64,000 nt of DNA from Eunapius fragilis (lineage: Eukaryota > Porifera > Demospongiae > Spongillida > Spongillidae): the NCBI GenBank assembly GCA_963681505.1, contig OY811984.1:4384858-4448857 (forward strand). The letters are read 5' to 3'. The notes under the pieces are model-generated. The model was not told where the DNA came from and made no database searches. It saw only the letters and a program-made list of their open reading frames with translations. Below are positions 53,984-64,000 of this stretch, piece after piece. A program made the position numbers and the translations under genes. Each line of letters begins with the position of its first letter. The stretch's first letter is position 1.

Positions 53984-54640
53984 ATATTAACTGACCAGTA
54001 GTACGTCTGCCATGCCAGGTGGGTATGCAGAAGGTTCGCCCTGTTGAGCTGCTTGAGATGGTATCACTGGCAGCAATGATGATGATACACATGTAAGTGG
54101 CTTAATATGGTCAATATGCCTCAAGATTCCACAACACCTCTCCTTGCATTTGTACCACATAAGAGGTTGAGCCACTTCATTCCATGACCACACCTTCTTC
54201 CCTTGTGTCTTACTCCTGCGACCATATAAGCTAGAACCTGTTCTCCAACCAAACACTCTGAATCTGGCTCCAGCATCATAATCTTTTTCTGCTGAGCCTG
54301 GTGATCAAAACAGTCTTATCTACACTTGGTCTCAACAAATCCAGTAAGGATCTCTGTCTCTGTCCCAAAAATAATGTACTAGGGACCTCATTGGTGGATG
54401 TGGTGTATTACGATAAGAGAGCAGGAAGCTATTCAACTTTTTGGGACAGATTGTTTGAATTTGCTCCGTTCGAACACCTTCACAGCCATCTTGAAGGTTT
54501 GCACAAACCGTTCTGCCAACGCATTGGAGGAGGGATGGTATGGGGCACACCGGATATGCTTGACTCTGTTCTGCTTCAAGAACAAGGCAAATTCATCTGA
54601 TACAAATTGAGGGCCATTATCACTAACTTACTAACAGATG
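53984..54640 (-). pseudogene. Integrase region of a Ty3/Gypsy-like element, truncated
   Basis: The minus strand reads DEFALFLKQNRVKHIRCAPY, HPSSN, LAERFVQTFKMAVKVF, SYRNTPHPPM and VFGWRTGSSLYGRRSK, then CCGILRHIDHIKPL: the integrase catalytic-core end, the RNTPH motif and a C-terminal tail. Frames shift between these blocks. Upstream pol is missing (the element is cut near 54.64 kb). A Ser/Thr/Pro-rich tail precedes the LTR. Confidence 0.75.
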
Positions 54641-55084
54641 AGTTGAAATCTTATTGGATTAGGAGAAATGAGCTGTCAATCGAATGTAACTGTTTATTCT
54701 GGCAGCTCCAATATCAGGTAAAGGCAGAGCTGCAAAGGGACCACCCTGGAGTAGTGCGGATGAAGATGCTAGCTGAAGAACAACTGCTAGCAGTAGAAAA
54801 TTTTACTTTACCTGTTATAACTGAAATTTACATTTTTCCACTCAAGTCTCGCCAATAGTTTTATTGCCTCGACTCATTATAGCTTCCGAATGCGGTCAAC
54901 CCATGACATACCTTTCCTCTTGGATAGATTATGTGAATTATCTATGTCCCCGACCCACAGAAATCAAAGCTCAATCATGAAGGACTATGGTACTAGCTTT
55001 TGGTATGCACCTTTTTGGTCCAGCGATATGTGTAGTGCTAAAGCTAAGTGGGAAAAGCGATAGAAATGAAATAGATGTGATTGC
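54641..55084. other. Unassigned sequence between two decayed elements
   Basis: A short plus-strand frame at 54607-54858 (LTDELKSYWIRRNELSIECN) resembles retroelement protease-RT linker or integrase zinc region by composition only. No claim made. Confidence 0.3.
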
Positions 55085-56700
55085 TTAATTTATTAGTAGG
55101 AGGGGAAGAAAATCAATGGCAGAAAATTGTTTCATATTAGGATTCCTTAGTATATTATGCGACGTCAGTGTCAGAGATTGGAACCAATGCAGCGATCCTT
55201 CTCCTAATGAAGCAAGCTCTAGTGGGACAAGACCAATTTGAAAGCACAATATGATGCTGTTCATTATTAGGGGAAGCTGCATTGGACGTTGGCAATGTCA
55301 ACATTAAGGGCACTTGGTTTGATTGGAAAGGCTGTAACTGAACCTTGGATGAAGCACTTTTATGTTTATGACTAACGTCGACGTAGCGCCCGCTATAAAT
55401 ATCCCCATCAATAATTTAAGAGCTGATCTCTTTTTGACTCAACACGAGTATTTGGTACCAGTCTTGGTAATGGGAGTGTGTTAAAGAATTTGCGATGGTC
55501 CTCCTTTAGCATTGAGGAGCATGAAAAACTGAAGATATAAATATAGACTACAAGGTGCAGTAAATTAAATTAATAAACAGATGGTGATTATCATATGTGT
55601 ACATTTAGGTGAATTTGCTACACTGTTACCATCAAATGTGCCCGCACTGGAGCACCTAGTGCCAAGGTTGGCTTTTATGGGTGACAAGACCATTTCATCC
55701 CAAGTAGTGTCCAACAGAGAAGAGCAAAATAATATATTTCTCCACAAAAAGAGCTTGTAGAATGAAAGGAATTAATTCCAATGTGAAGAAACCCTTAAAC
55801 AAGTGCAGGATGAAGTTTGAGTCTCTGTGCAAGCAAGACGATTCAAATAGGAGATATTTAGATAGTGCTACAGTGGCTTGTGGATACATTTTTGCGGCTT
55901 CAGAGAGTAGTAATAAAATTTGTCCCCACTCCTTGACGTTGCCTTGAACAAACTGATTAGTTGCGTCAGGGTCTCCAGTAAAACCACCCAAAACGTGGTA
56001 GCCTCTAACCACTCATGCACCATGTGGTCAAATTATTCATGCACTTCTGAGTTGCATTCATTATCCACAATTAGCACAGTTTTCTTTAGTTCTGGATAGT
56101 AACCATACTTAAGGTCCCATTAAACAAAGCTTTTCAAACCACTCATGCAGATGGTTGAGGTCAGAAGTGCACGCAAAGTCAATTTTGACTGCATGTTGGC
56201 ATTGAAAGGGACTGAATGAGAGGCATAGGAACTGAATGAAAGGCATTTGGGAAGTGTATATCAGCATTGAAAGAGGATCCCAATGGGCAACATCCTCTTT
56301 ACTAAATATGAATTCAGAATTGTGCTTTTATTGTGTAACAAGGGGAGCATACCCACGATATGTTTTGAACATGAACCTTGCACAACGTGGCCATTGAATG
56401 CAGGCATGTTCCATATTGCTGCGAAAGCACTGAGAGAGTTAAATGCATTATATTGCACCTACAAGCAGAAGTCCTCATCCAGATGCTCGAAAAGTTCTTT
56501 TGTATAATGAAATGCTCCCCACATGTACCCGAGCATAGCTGCTCATATGTCAGTTTGCATAGCCATGGCTATAGAACTGCATATGATGCAGCTAAGAATC
56601 TTACTAATCGCTACACCTGGACATGGGTTGAGTGCTATCAAGTGACTAGATATTAGTGCTCTGATATAAAAGTTCGCAGTTAAAAATAATCACTATTAAA
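55085..56700 (-). pseudogene. Second, distinct reverse-transcriptase family, decayed
   Basis: In minus-strand order: YNAFNSLSAFAAIWNMP, a degenerate QGD region, WDLKYGYYPELKKTVLIV, YHVLGGFTGDPDATNQFVQG, VKEWGQILLLLSEAAKMYPQ, ATVALSKYLLFESSCLHRD, LELIPFILQALF and GEGSLHWFQSLTLTSHNILR. This block order (DADNAFNSLNR, GPKYGYYPxxxKT, GxRYLGGFxG, ASxWLTxLPL) is typical of a widespread RT family in protists and animals. Many stops and frameshifts are present. It is different from the family at 38-41 kb. Confidence 0.65.
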
Positions 56701-57049
56701 TTGACCAGCACATATTTTTAAATATATGCTGTACCTATTTAATTTAACTCTCACCTGTCAACAATCCTGCATGTTGTTCATATATTAAAAAAAGAGGAAA
56801 CACGTAAATAAAAACAGTTTCTAACTTGGTAGGATACAATATAGGAATTGAAGACAAAGGTGATGTAAAATGGAAGGGAACAATGGAAAGAAAAATGAGA
56901 CAAACACCTATTTGTTGGTTTTTGTATCATGTTCTATTCCCCAAAAACCTTGATCTCTTGCTCTTTACACAACCATTGCCTTCAATTTTTATATCATACC
57001 AAGTTAGAGAACTTTTTTTTGCAGTGAAACCATCTACATGCTAACACAA
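56701..57049. other. Spacer downstream of the large minus-strand gene
   Basis: AT-rich. Should include its 3' UTR or further exons. No AATAAA is obvious on the minus strand. Confidence 0.35.
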
Positions 57050-60000
57050 ATACCTTTCCCATTATCATCATGATCCACAGGCCAATGAGTGCCATCATGG
57101 TCCCCAGGCTTTTGAGCAGCTGCAGCATCATCTCCCAAAACTTCAAGCAATGGCCTTTCATCCTTCTCTTCCAATCCTTCAAATCCATATGGTGATGGAC
57201 TAGTAATAGGGTTATACACAAACATCACTCCATCTCCAGAGGAGCCTCTGAAGTGGGGAAGTCTCTTGTCCCAAATGTCTCCAATAAACTCCTGCCATCT
57301 CAACCTTTCATCAGTCCTCTCATTAGTGACACACAGCTGGACTGTGGCAACCAGGCTAAGGAGAGAAAGAGCACACTGTAATGGGAACACCCACCCCCTG
57401 TGCAGTAGAAAGAACATATCATTTGTGCACATACCCTCTCAGGGCAACTCTGAAGGCTACATAATTCTGTACACAGATTGTACGAGGTATGAGGTCGTCT
57501 TGCGAAAGAAAATGGAAATCGTCCAAGTATTTGAGTATTGGTATCTGCATAACAAGTGAACGGCATGGAATTAATTAAAACACATACAATTCACTCACTC
57601 ACCTGCAGTGTATCGTTGGTATTTTTGGTGAAGTAGGCCTCACAATGAACTAGACTGTCAGTCAACCATCTGAGCTCATCTAGAAGTTTCTTCATATCTA
57701 TAAAATAGAAACCAATGTTGTATCCAAACAGATGCACTTCCATTAACAAGTGTGCCTTTCACCTCCCCCCATAACATTGTTCTCTGGGTCATACATATGA
57801 GTGAAAAAGGACCTAACACGATATTACAAAAATTTCCAGGAAGGAGCATCAAAGTTAATGAGTGCAATTAAAAATGTACACATAATTAAAAATTTAGGCA
57901 ACTAACTCCATAATAAATAGACTAATTTCCGGTAGCAGAGGACCTATGTGTCTCATTGAATATCAAATAATTTGAGAACTTGACAATATATGCATCAGGT
58001 CCCTTTTTGCTGCAAACATATTATAAAGGATCAATTAGGCCTAACCTACCTGGACACAAGGAGTAGCACATGAAACAAGTGGGTGCATGGGACATACACA
58101 AACCCCCGAATTACCCCCTTTCCATTTAGTTGGTACCAGACGCAATGCATCCAGGTCATTTGGGGACAGGTGGGACTTCAGAGTAAAGGGCAGTGTGTGG
58201 AAGTCATACATGCCATCCTTCAGCCATTGGACGAACAGCTGCAGACAGGTGAACACCATGACTGTTGGAAGGGCCTCCAGAAACCTCAGCTGTGGTGGAG
58301 ACAGGGTGGGGGTGCAGGCCTTGGAAAATATAGGCAAGTTTTGATCTATCTGGCCGTCTAGAGTGGCCATGAATTGACGAACAGTCTGTGTGCCTATTGG
58401 ACCCAGCTTCTCACCCTCCTACAGTGAACAGGGAGAAGGTGGTAATAACCAGGCACTCTCACACCACCACAACCATCTCCCAAACCTTAGTGAGGTTTAT
58501 GAGGTGACCCAGGACATTCTTCATGGCCTTCACAGCCTCCAGCAGTGTCAGGTAGCTAGCTGTATGGAACACAAACTCCATCTTCCTCACGGTAGAGTCA
58601 TCACATGGGACCTGGTCATTAGTTTAAAGTCATATACATTCAGCAACAACGAAACAACGATGCATGACAACCATACCTTGAGCGAGTCAGGCAGCTGATC
58701 TCTTAGGGTGTCAATATCACCACCAGAGATGGCAACACTGCAAACAAGAAGGTGAACGACAATGGACTCCATCATCTCCACACCACTTACTCTGTTGGAC
58801 GTGGTGAAGACTGCTGGGCCATTTTTCTGAACTTGAAATGTGTCCTGATGGAGCCTGCACCCTCCAACTGAGGCTTGCCAGCAAGGTAGATGGTCACCAT
58901 GTCTTCCTGGAGCAGATGGAGGTTGAACTGGCAGACTGTTTGCTGTGTTGCACTGATCGATACAGATGCACTTGGATTCCTTTCTGCTTTAGATGCACCA
59001 TCTGGAACACAAATGGTTCCCTGAGGGAGGTATCGACTGCGTACCAGTTGTAAGAAGTCGTCAACATCATAAAGACTGGATGTGGCAAAGGTGTGTGAGA
59101 ATGAACTAATAACATAATTATGCATACAAGCCTATGTCACACACCAACACCTTACTTGGGCACCCGACACCTTTAATTGGGCACTGACACCTTTAATTGG
59201 GCACCCGACACCTTTAATTGAGCACCCAATGCACTTAATTGGGCACCCGATACCTGAACAGTGGCGGCCATAGCCATCATGGCAGCTCCACTTTTTTGTA
59301 CTGATGATTAATTATTCAAAATTTTCATAGCAGTTAAACACAAATAGCTATATAAGTCATATTCATAATGGAGGCTATTCCTTCCTTCGCCGTTGCTTAA
59401 TTGAGCACCCAACACCTTAATTGAGCACCCAACATCTTAATTGGACACCCACCCAACACCTTAATTGGGCATCCAACATCTTAATTGGGCACCCACACCT
59501 TAATTGGGCAACCAACACCTTAATTGGGCACCGAACACCTTAATTGAGCACTAAACACCTTAATTGAGCACCCAACACCTTAAGTGAGCACCAAGCACCT
59601 TAATTGAGCACCCAACACCTTAATTGAGCACCCAACACCTTAATTGGGCACCCAACACCATAATGCCTTACATAACTACCACCAAACATGCTGTGCCTAT
59701 CTTTAACTAACACCTAAACACACCAGTTCTTCCTCCCCACAATACAGTGACTCAGTGTGAACTCAGACAAAGGAATCTTAGAAGGTTCTGGTGGCAGCAG
59801 GTGGTCCACAGGGTGAGACTGAGACCTCATCATAGTGTACAGGCCCTCTATGAAGTTGTTATGGGTGTTGACAATGTCGGCCATCACAGTGTAAAGCCAG
59901 TCATTTCCTTCCTCCTCCTCCTCTGGTGTGTCTGGTGGTATGGTAGCAATGAAGGGGAGGGAGGGGGGGGGGGATATGCATATACATGCTGATAGGCTAA

Positions 60001-63000
60001 CCTGACAGGAAGTGGAGGAGGGGCATATCATCAGCTATGGTGTACACCTTGTTCCCACGACGTACAGCCACACACGCCCCTGCACCAATGGCATGACCTA
60101 TTGTATCCACGTAAGTATTGTAGCCAACTGGATGTGTGTAGAGTTGAAGAGGGGAATGAGTGAGGTAGAAGCAAGAGGAGAAGACACCCATGGGAGGGGT
60201 AAGGATGAATTATGGGTATACATGAGAAGAATTATAAAGTCCTAACCTTTGACCCTTTCGTACAGATCCTTCACATGCTTCCCAAAATCCTTGGAATATC
60301 TCTCCACAGCTCGCTCTACCACTTGGCCTATCTTCAGCTCTGTGGCCATGTCGTAGGACACAACATAGGCAAGTTGTGTGTGCAGCCAACGGTAGAACTC
60401 CATCAGGTCAGGCAGGAGGTGCTCCCCTGCCTGGAGCTTAGGGCGCTCCAAAACAAACTGTGTGAGCATAGACAGCTCTCCCCCTTGCTTCTGAAGAGAT
60501 ATGTCTGCAGAACTCAGGAGGTTGTGGGTGAAGTCCTTCTCTGTAGGAAGCTGAGGGTACTGCTCACCCAAGGTTCTGAGGTATACAATGAACATGGATC
60601 ATTTACACGTATTATTAAAGGCACACATGCACAATAAACACACACACACACAGCTACCTGCCTGAATATAATATTGCAACTTTATGCTGCCAATTGCAAT
60701 TTGTGCATCAGATTTACATTTGAGGTTTATTTATTGTTGGTCCCATGTATAAATTAAATCCCAAAATTATAAGTACATAATCTGCGGATTATTAATACTT
60801 AAAATTTAATGATAAGGGGTGTATTGAAAATTTCAATCAAATTATTCAAGATGGAGGAAACAACACACCCATATTTCGGTATAAAAGCTATTGGAAGATA
60901 GAGATATGAAATTTTGCCAACGAAACAACTCATGCTGTGCTACAAAAATTGCAACAGCATGGACTATGACTACAAGATACTAAATTTGTTAAAAGATACA
61001 TTTACAGTTCAAAATTTAAGACTTTGCTCCAACAACAATACATTGCTGATCACTTCACAATCATCCTGCATCAGAAGGATGACCACTAGTAATTTGGGCA
61101 TAACTAAATAGTCCAGTTGTTGGCTTTTAAATTTCAAGTGGATGATCTCAGTCTACTGGCTGGACACGCATCCGTGTGCATCATCTAATTAAATAATTAT
61201 ATTCCAGAAGAGCTTGAACAGGCCTCAATACCTATTTGTGAACATAAATTTGATAATTGAACTGTTTATGTATCGTTGTTCAAAGGTTTGTAATAAATGA
61301 AACATTACCTGATGCTTCGGAAGACAGGGTTTTGCCACTCAAGTGAGTAGTGGGTGAACTATAAGATACAAGGTACAAGCGATAAAAATCACAATGAGTT
61401 AGCATTTGATTTTGAAGCTTCCCCCCCCCCTCCCCATACATGTATCAATGAAAAGTGGAGTGCTGACTACAAACAAGTAGAAATGGAGCACATGTGTAAA
61501 GAAATGTTCTAATTAAGAGCATATTCCTATTTTACAGAAGTACATACCGCATTCCTAAGCTCAGACCATGATGGCTGGTAGATCTGTGTGTGCCACAGCC
61601 TCTCATAGCTGTCCAGCTCATCCCTGGTTAAGAACCTACCTTGCTGCACGTTGGCAGCAGTGGCAGGGTTTGTACCCAACTAACAGTGGAAGAAGATATA
61701 ATCTTGAAGCCAATGAACAGAGAGCCATGCAAGGAGCAGCAAAGTGTGTATCACATTATAGTTGGGATAATCACACACACATACACACACACACACAAAG
61801 GGTTGCATCATTCCATATTTGAACAGAAAAATTCAGGGACATGGAAGAAATAATTTGTCTGCAAGCAAAACCAGCTAGCTATAAACCTTCCTTGATATAT
61901 TTATTAACTAGCTACTAATCCTATAACTAGCAAATAGTTAATAACCAGCCACTAACCCTATAATATTTAATAACTAGCTACTAAAATAATAACTATAATA
62001 ACTACTAGTTATTTACTTGCACACAACAAATACATACCTTATAGAACCTCATCATGCACTTCATGATGAAGAACGACCTTTCCTCATCAGAGATGTTGAG
62101 GTTGTCCCTCATGTAGAGCCAGATTGTCCTCAGCTGGGACACACAGTAATGGCGAATGGACAGCCGGTCAGAGATGATGGTCCCATGGAGCTCCTTGTCA
62201 GCATTGGGCTGTGTGAGGAGGGTGACACAGAAGGCCCCAAAGTTGGCCCACAGGAGGAGATAGAGGGAGTGGAGGGTGTAGGTGCCCCTGCATGCATGCT
62301 TCAGGTAGTCCTGACGACCAAACAGGCCTTCAGGGGATAGTTCTACTCCACAGTCATAGTGGAGGCCTTTGGGACTGACCTTGGTGTCATACTGTGCAGG
62401 AAAAACGGACTAAATCAACAGACAGTACACTTACACTACAGAGGTTACCATGAAGCCTGTCACATATGAATCCACAAGATCACCAGGGGAAAACATGTGG
62501 TACCAAAGATGATTGCTGGCCTTGGGAGACGCCATCACCACAGCAACCATGTTAGCCAGGGCATGGCGAAGATCAGCATCTGATTGGTCTGTTTTTGTTG
62601 TAAGGGATAAAGGGGTAGGCTACAAGGAGAACGAGAACAGATAAAAACCCACCTGAAGGTTGCTTTGAAGGTCTGAATAGTTGTATCAGAGGGTCCTCTT
62701 CCTTGCCCTTCCGCTGCTTTGGCCTTGCCTGTCTCCCTCCTGGCTCCAACACCAGCACCTCTTCATCTTCACGAAGTGGGTTTGGCAGCTCAGGTTTAGT
62801 CAACATCAGGTCTGGGTTAAGGAATCGTTGGATAATGGCTATGTGACCTTCTTCAAAGAAATGAGACATCTTGTGTCCACCAATGGCATTGCATAGTACC
62901 TCTGACTTTTTCTGACCACCAGAAGTGAGGTAAAATGGGGTATAAATTAGAGCAGCCAGACGTGAGAGGAGTACTTTACATTTTTATCAAAGAAATCATA

Positions 63001-63114
63001 GTACACAGTTAGCCAGACAGCCATCCTGAATGCACCCTTTGCATCCATGCCAGAAACCTTCTGTGATGTGAAGCTGTAGAGGGGAAGAGAGAGAGAGGGA
63101 GGGAGGGAGGGAGG

Positions 63115-63198
<84 letters not shown>

Positions 63199-63596
63199 AG
63201 GATAAGTTTCACAAGTTCACATACTCATCAGCTCATCACCAATCCACTTGCCCTTGATTTATACCTTTCATGTGCTATTTTGATCAGGTTATCAACACTG
63301 CCCTTGCCATCATGTATCTTCACCATGGTAGTGTGAATGCGATGATAGATGGCACCCAATGGTGAACGAGGATCTTCCATAAAAGGAAAAAGGTGTGGCT
63401 TTGGTTCTGCTTGCTTCTGTGAGTTAAATGAAGTGTATCTATATACCATTTATGTACATTCATTCATTCAACACACATGACTATGTTGTCACATGGCTAA
63501 AAATTCCCTTACTACATAAATAGCCATACATGCAAGAAGTGTCAGTAATAAAAATGAACCATCCCTCCCACCGTAAGTAACAAATGTTATAGCAAG

Positions 63597-63636
<40 letters not shown>

Positions 63637-64000
63637 ACACACACAACCTTCAGTTCCACACAAAACTGTTTCAGACAGGTTATGCCTCTGTAAACTGCAT
63701 CAAACTGCACAGTCAACAGATCTGTAAATTTTTTGAAGCTCTTTAGATGTTTCAGGAGGTGCAAAGCAAGAACAAAGGCGTGGCCCTTGCAGGCCCCACC
63801 TCCTGTTGCTGGGTCATCAAGAATAATGTTGACTTCCCTAGCAAGCTGCCTAATTTTGCTAGGCTCAGACGGGTCAAGGTAAAGGGTCACTTGCTGCACT
63901 ATGACCTGTACTGTAGCCTGCTGCTCAATGAACAGAAGTACTTTCTGCTGATCATTGGTGCCGGCCGATGTACACAGCTGTATGGGAGAGCACATGTGAT
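57050..64000 (-). CDS. Large multi-exon protein, 3' part, tentatively RNF213-like
   Basis: About 18 short exons in one orientation, continuing beyond the right edge. Readable blocks in order: KGHAFVLALHLLKHLKSFKK, SPLGAIYHRIHTTMVKIHDG, GAFRMAVWLTVYYDFFDKN, HKMSHFFEEGHIAIIQRFLN, DLRHALANMVAVVMASPKAS, GLHYDCGVELSPEGLFG, FLTRDELDSYERLWHTQIYQ, LPDLMEFYRWLHTQLAYVVS, AIGAGACVAVRRGNKVYTIA, GNDWLYTVMADIVNTHNNFI, IPLSEFTLSHCIVG, FNLHLLQEDMVTIYLAGKPQ and RWQEFIGDIWDKRLPHF. The sequence HYDCG, FYRWLH, GAGACxAVxxGN, WLxxxxxxIVxxHNxFxE and PLSExTxSH recalls the C-terminal half of RNF213-like giant E3 ligases of invertebrates, but no RING or AAA part lies in the window, so the name is uncertain. The end is either SM-TAG at 57034 or a splice at AAAG/GTATTTG near 57049. 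Confidence 0.5.
59145..59665. repeat. ~20-bp minisatellite (CACCTTAATTGGGCACCCAA) in intron
   Basis: Two blocks (59145-59270 and 59395-59665) of ACACCTTAATTGGGCACCCA variants, about 20 units in all, separated by unique sequence. It lies in the intron between the exons at 58.8-59.1 and 59.73-59.93 kb. Confidence 0.92.
63077..63193. repeat. (AG)n microsatellite
   Basis: GAGA/GGGA tract of about 115 bp in an intron of the large minus-strand gene. A (CA)n tract of about 48 bp lies at 63598-63645, directly next to the donor of the neighbouring exon. Confidence 0.95.

Noticed and set aside
59145-59665. Possible CRISPR-like array (regular ~20-bp repeats)
   Set aside because: Units are contiguous and degenerate with no unique spacers, inside an intron of a eukaryotic gene: a minisatellite.

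Overview
Eukaryotic, animal nuclear DNA. Nearly every gene is split by many short GT-AG introns (often 50-110 bp), and the gene set (TRIP13, BBS4, a tandem-domain tyrosine phosphatase, a dermatan-sulfate-epimerase-like enzyme, a WDR97/87-like protein, a TKL kinase) is metazoan and ciliate-cell in character. High gene density, tiny introns and many decayed reverse-transcriptase and MYND families suggest a sponge (probably a demosponge). That assignment is an inference from style, not from a marker gene. Layout: 1-6.4 kb (+) is the 3' part of a WD40 gene, ending tail-to-tail with a single-exon DSEL-like epimerase (6.5-9.6 kb, -). 9.8-12.3 kb is a graveyard: two fragments of one reverse-transcriptase family, a broken RecQ-like helicase and a partial copy of a TRIP13 exon. 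TRIP13 (14.1-16.6 kb, -) and BBS4 (16.7 kb onward, +) are divergent with only 85 bp between start codons. BBS4 runs through about 15 exons to 22.07 kb. The next exons, which lead into a two-domain protein tyrosine phosphatase (to 27.43 kb), continue in the same strand, phase and frame with no stop if three consensus splice sites are used. This makes a BBS4-PTP fusion protein the most interesting gene-level candidate. 28.6-37.1 kb (-) is a DUF4470/MYND-finger gene split by a 6.3 kb insertion with 31-bp terminal inverted repeats and a 7-bp target duplication. Inside that insertion sits an apparently intact Ngaro/DIRS-type tyrosine-recombinase retrotransposon (spliced Gag, RT-RNase H, YR, and split direct repeats A1...B1-A2-B2). 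37.2-41.3 kb holds a perfect-TIR MITE, a THAP-domain remnant and the longest copy of the decayed RT family. 42.4-43.9 kb (-) encodes a coiled-coil TKL kinase. 45.2-51.8 kb is a giant foldback element: its roughly 2.5-2.8 kb arms carry unique ends plus long CT/GA-rich tandem repeats, and its outer ends match the TIRs of an adjacent 250-bp MITE. A 200-N assembly gap in its middle is flanked by an identical 334-bp sequence on both sides. 52.4-56.7 kb holds decayed elements (a protease/PHD-type gene, the 3' end of an LTR retrotransposon, a second RT family). 57.0-64.0 kb (-) is the 3' part of a very large multi-exon gene whose closest resemblance from memory is RNF213-like proteins (tentative). 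All product names come from reading motifs by eye. Exon boundaries are approximate except where phases are stated.
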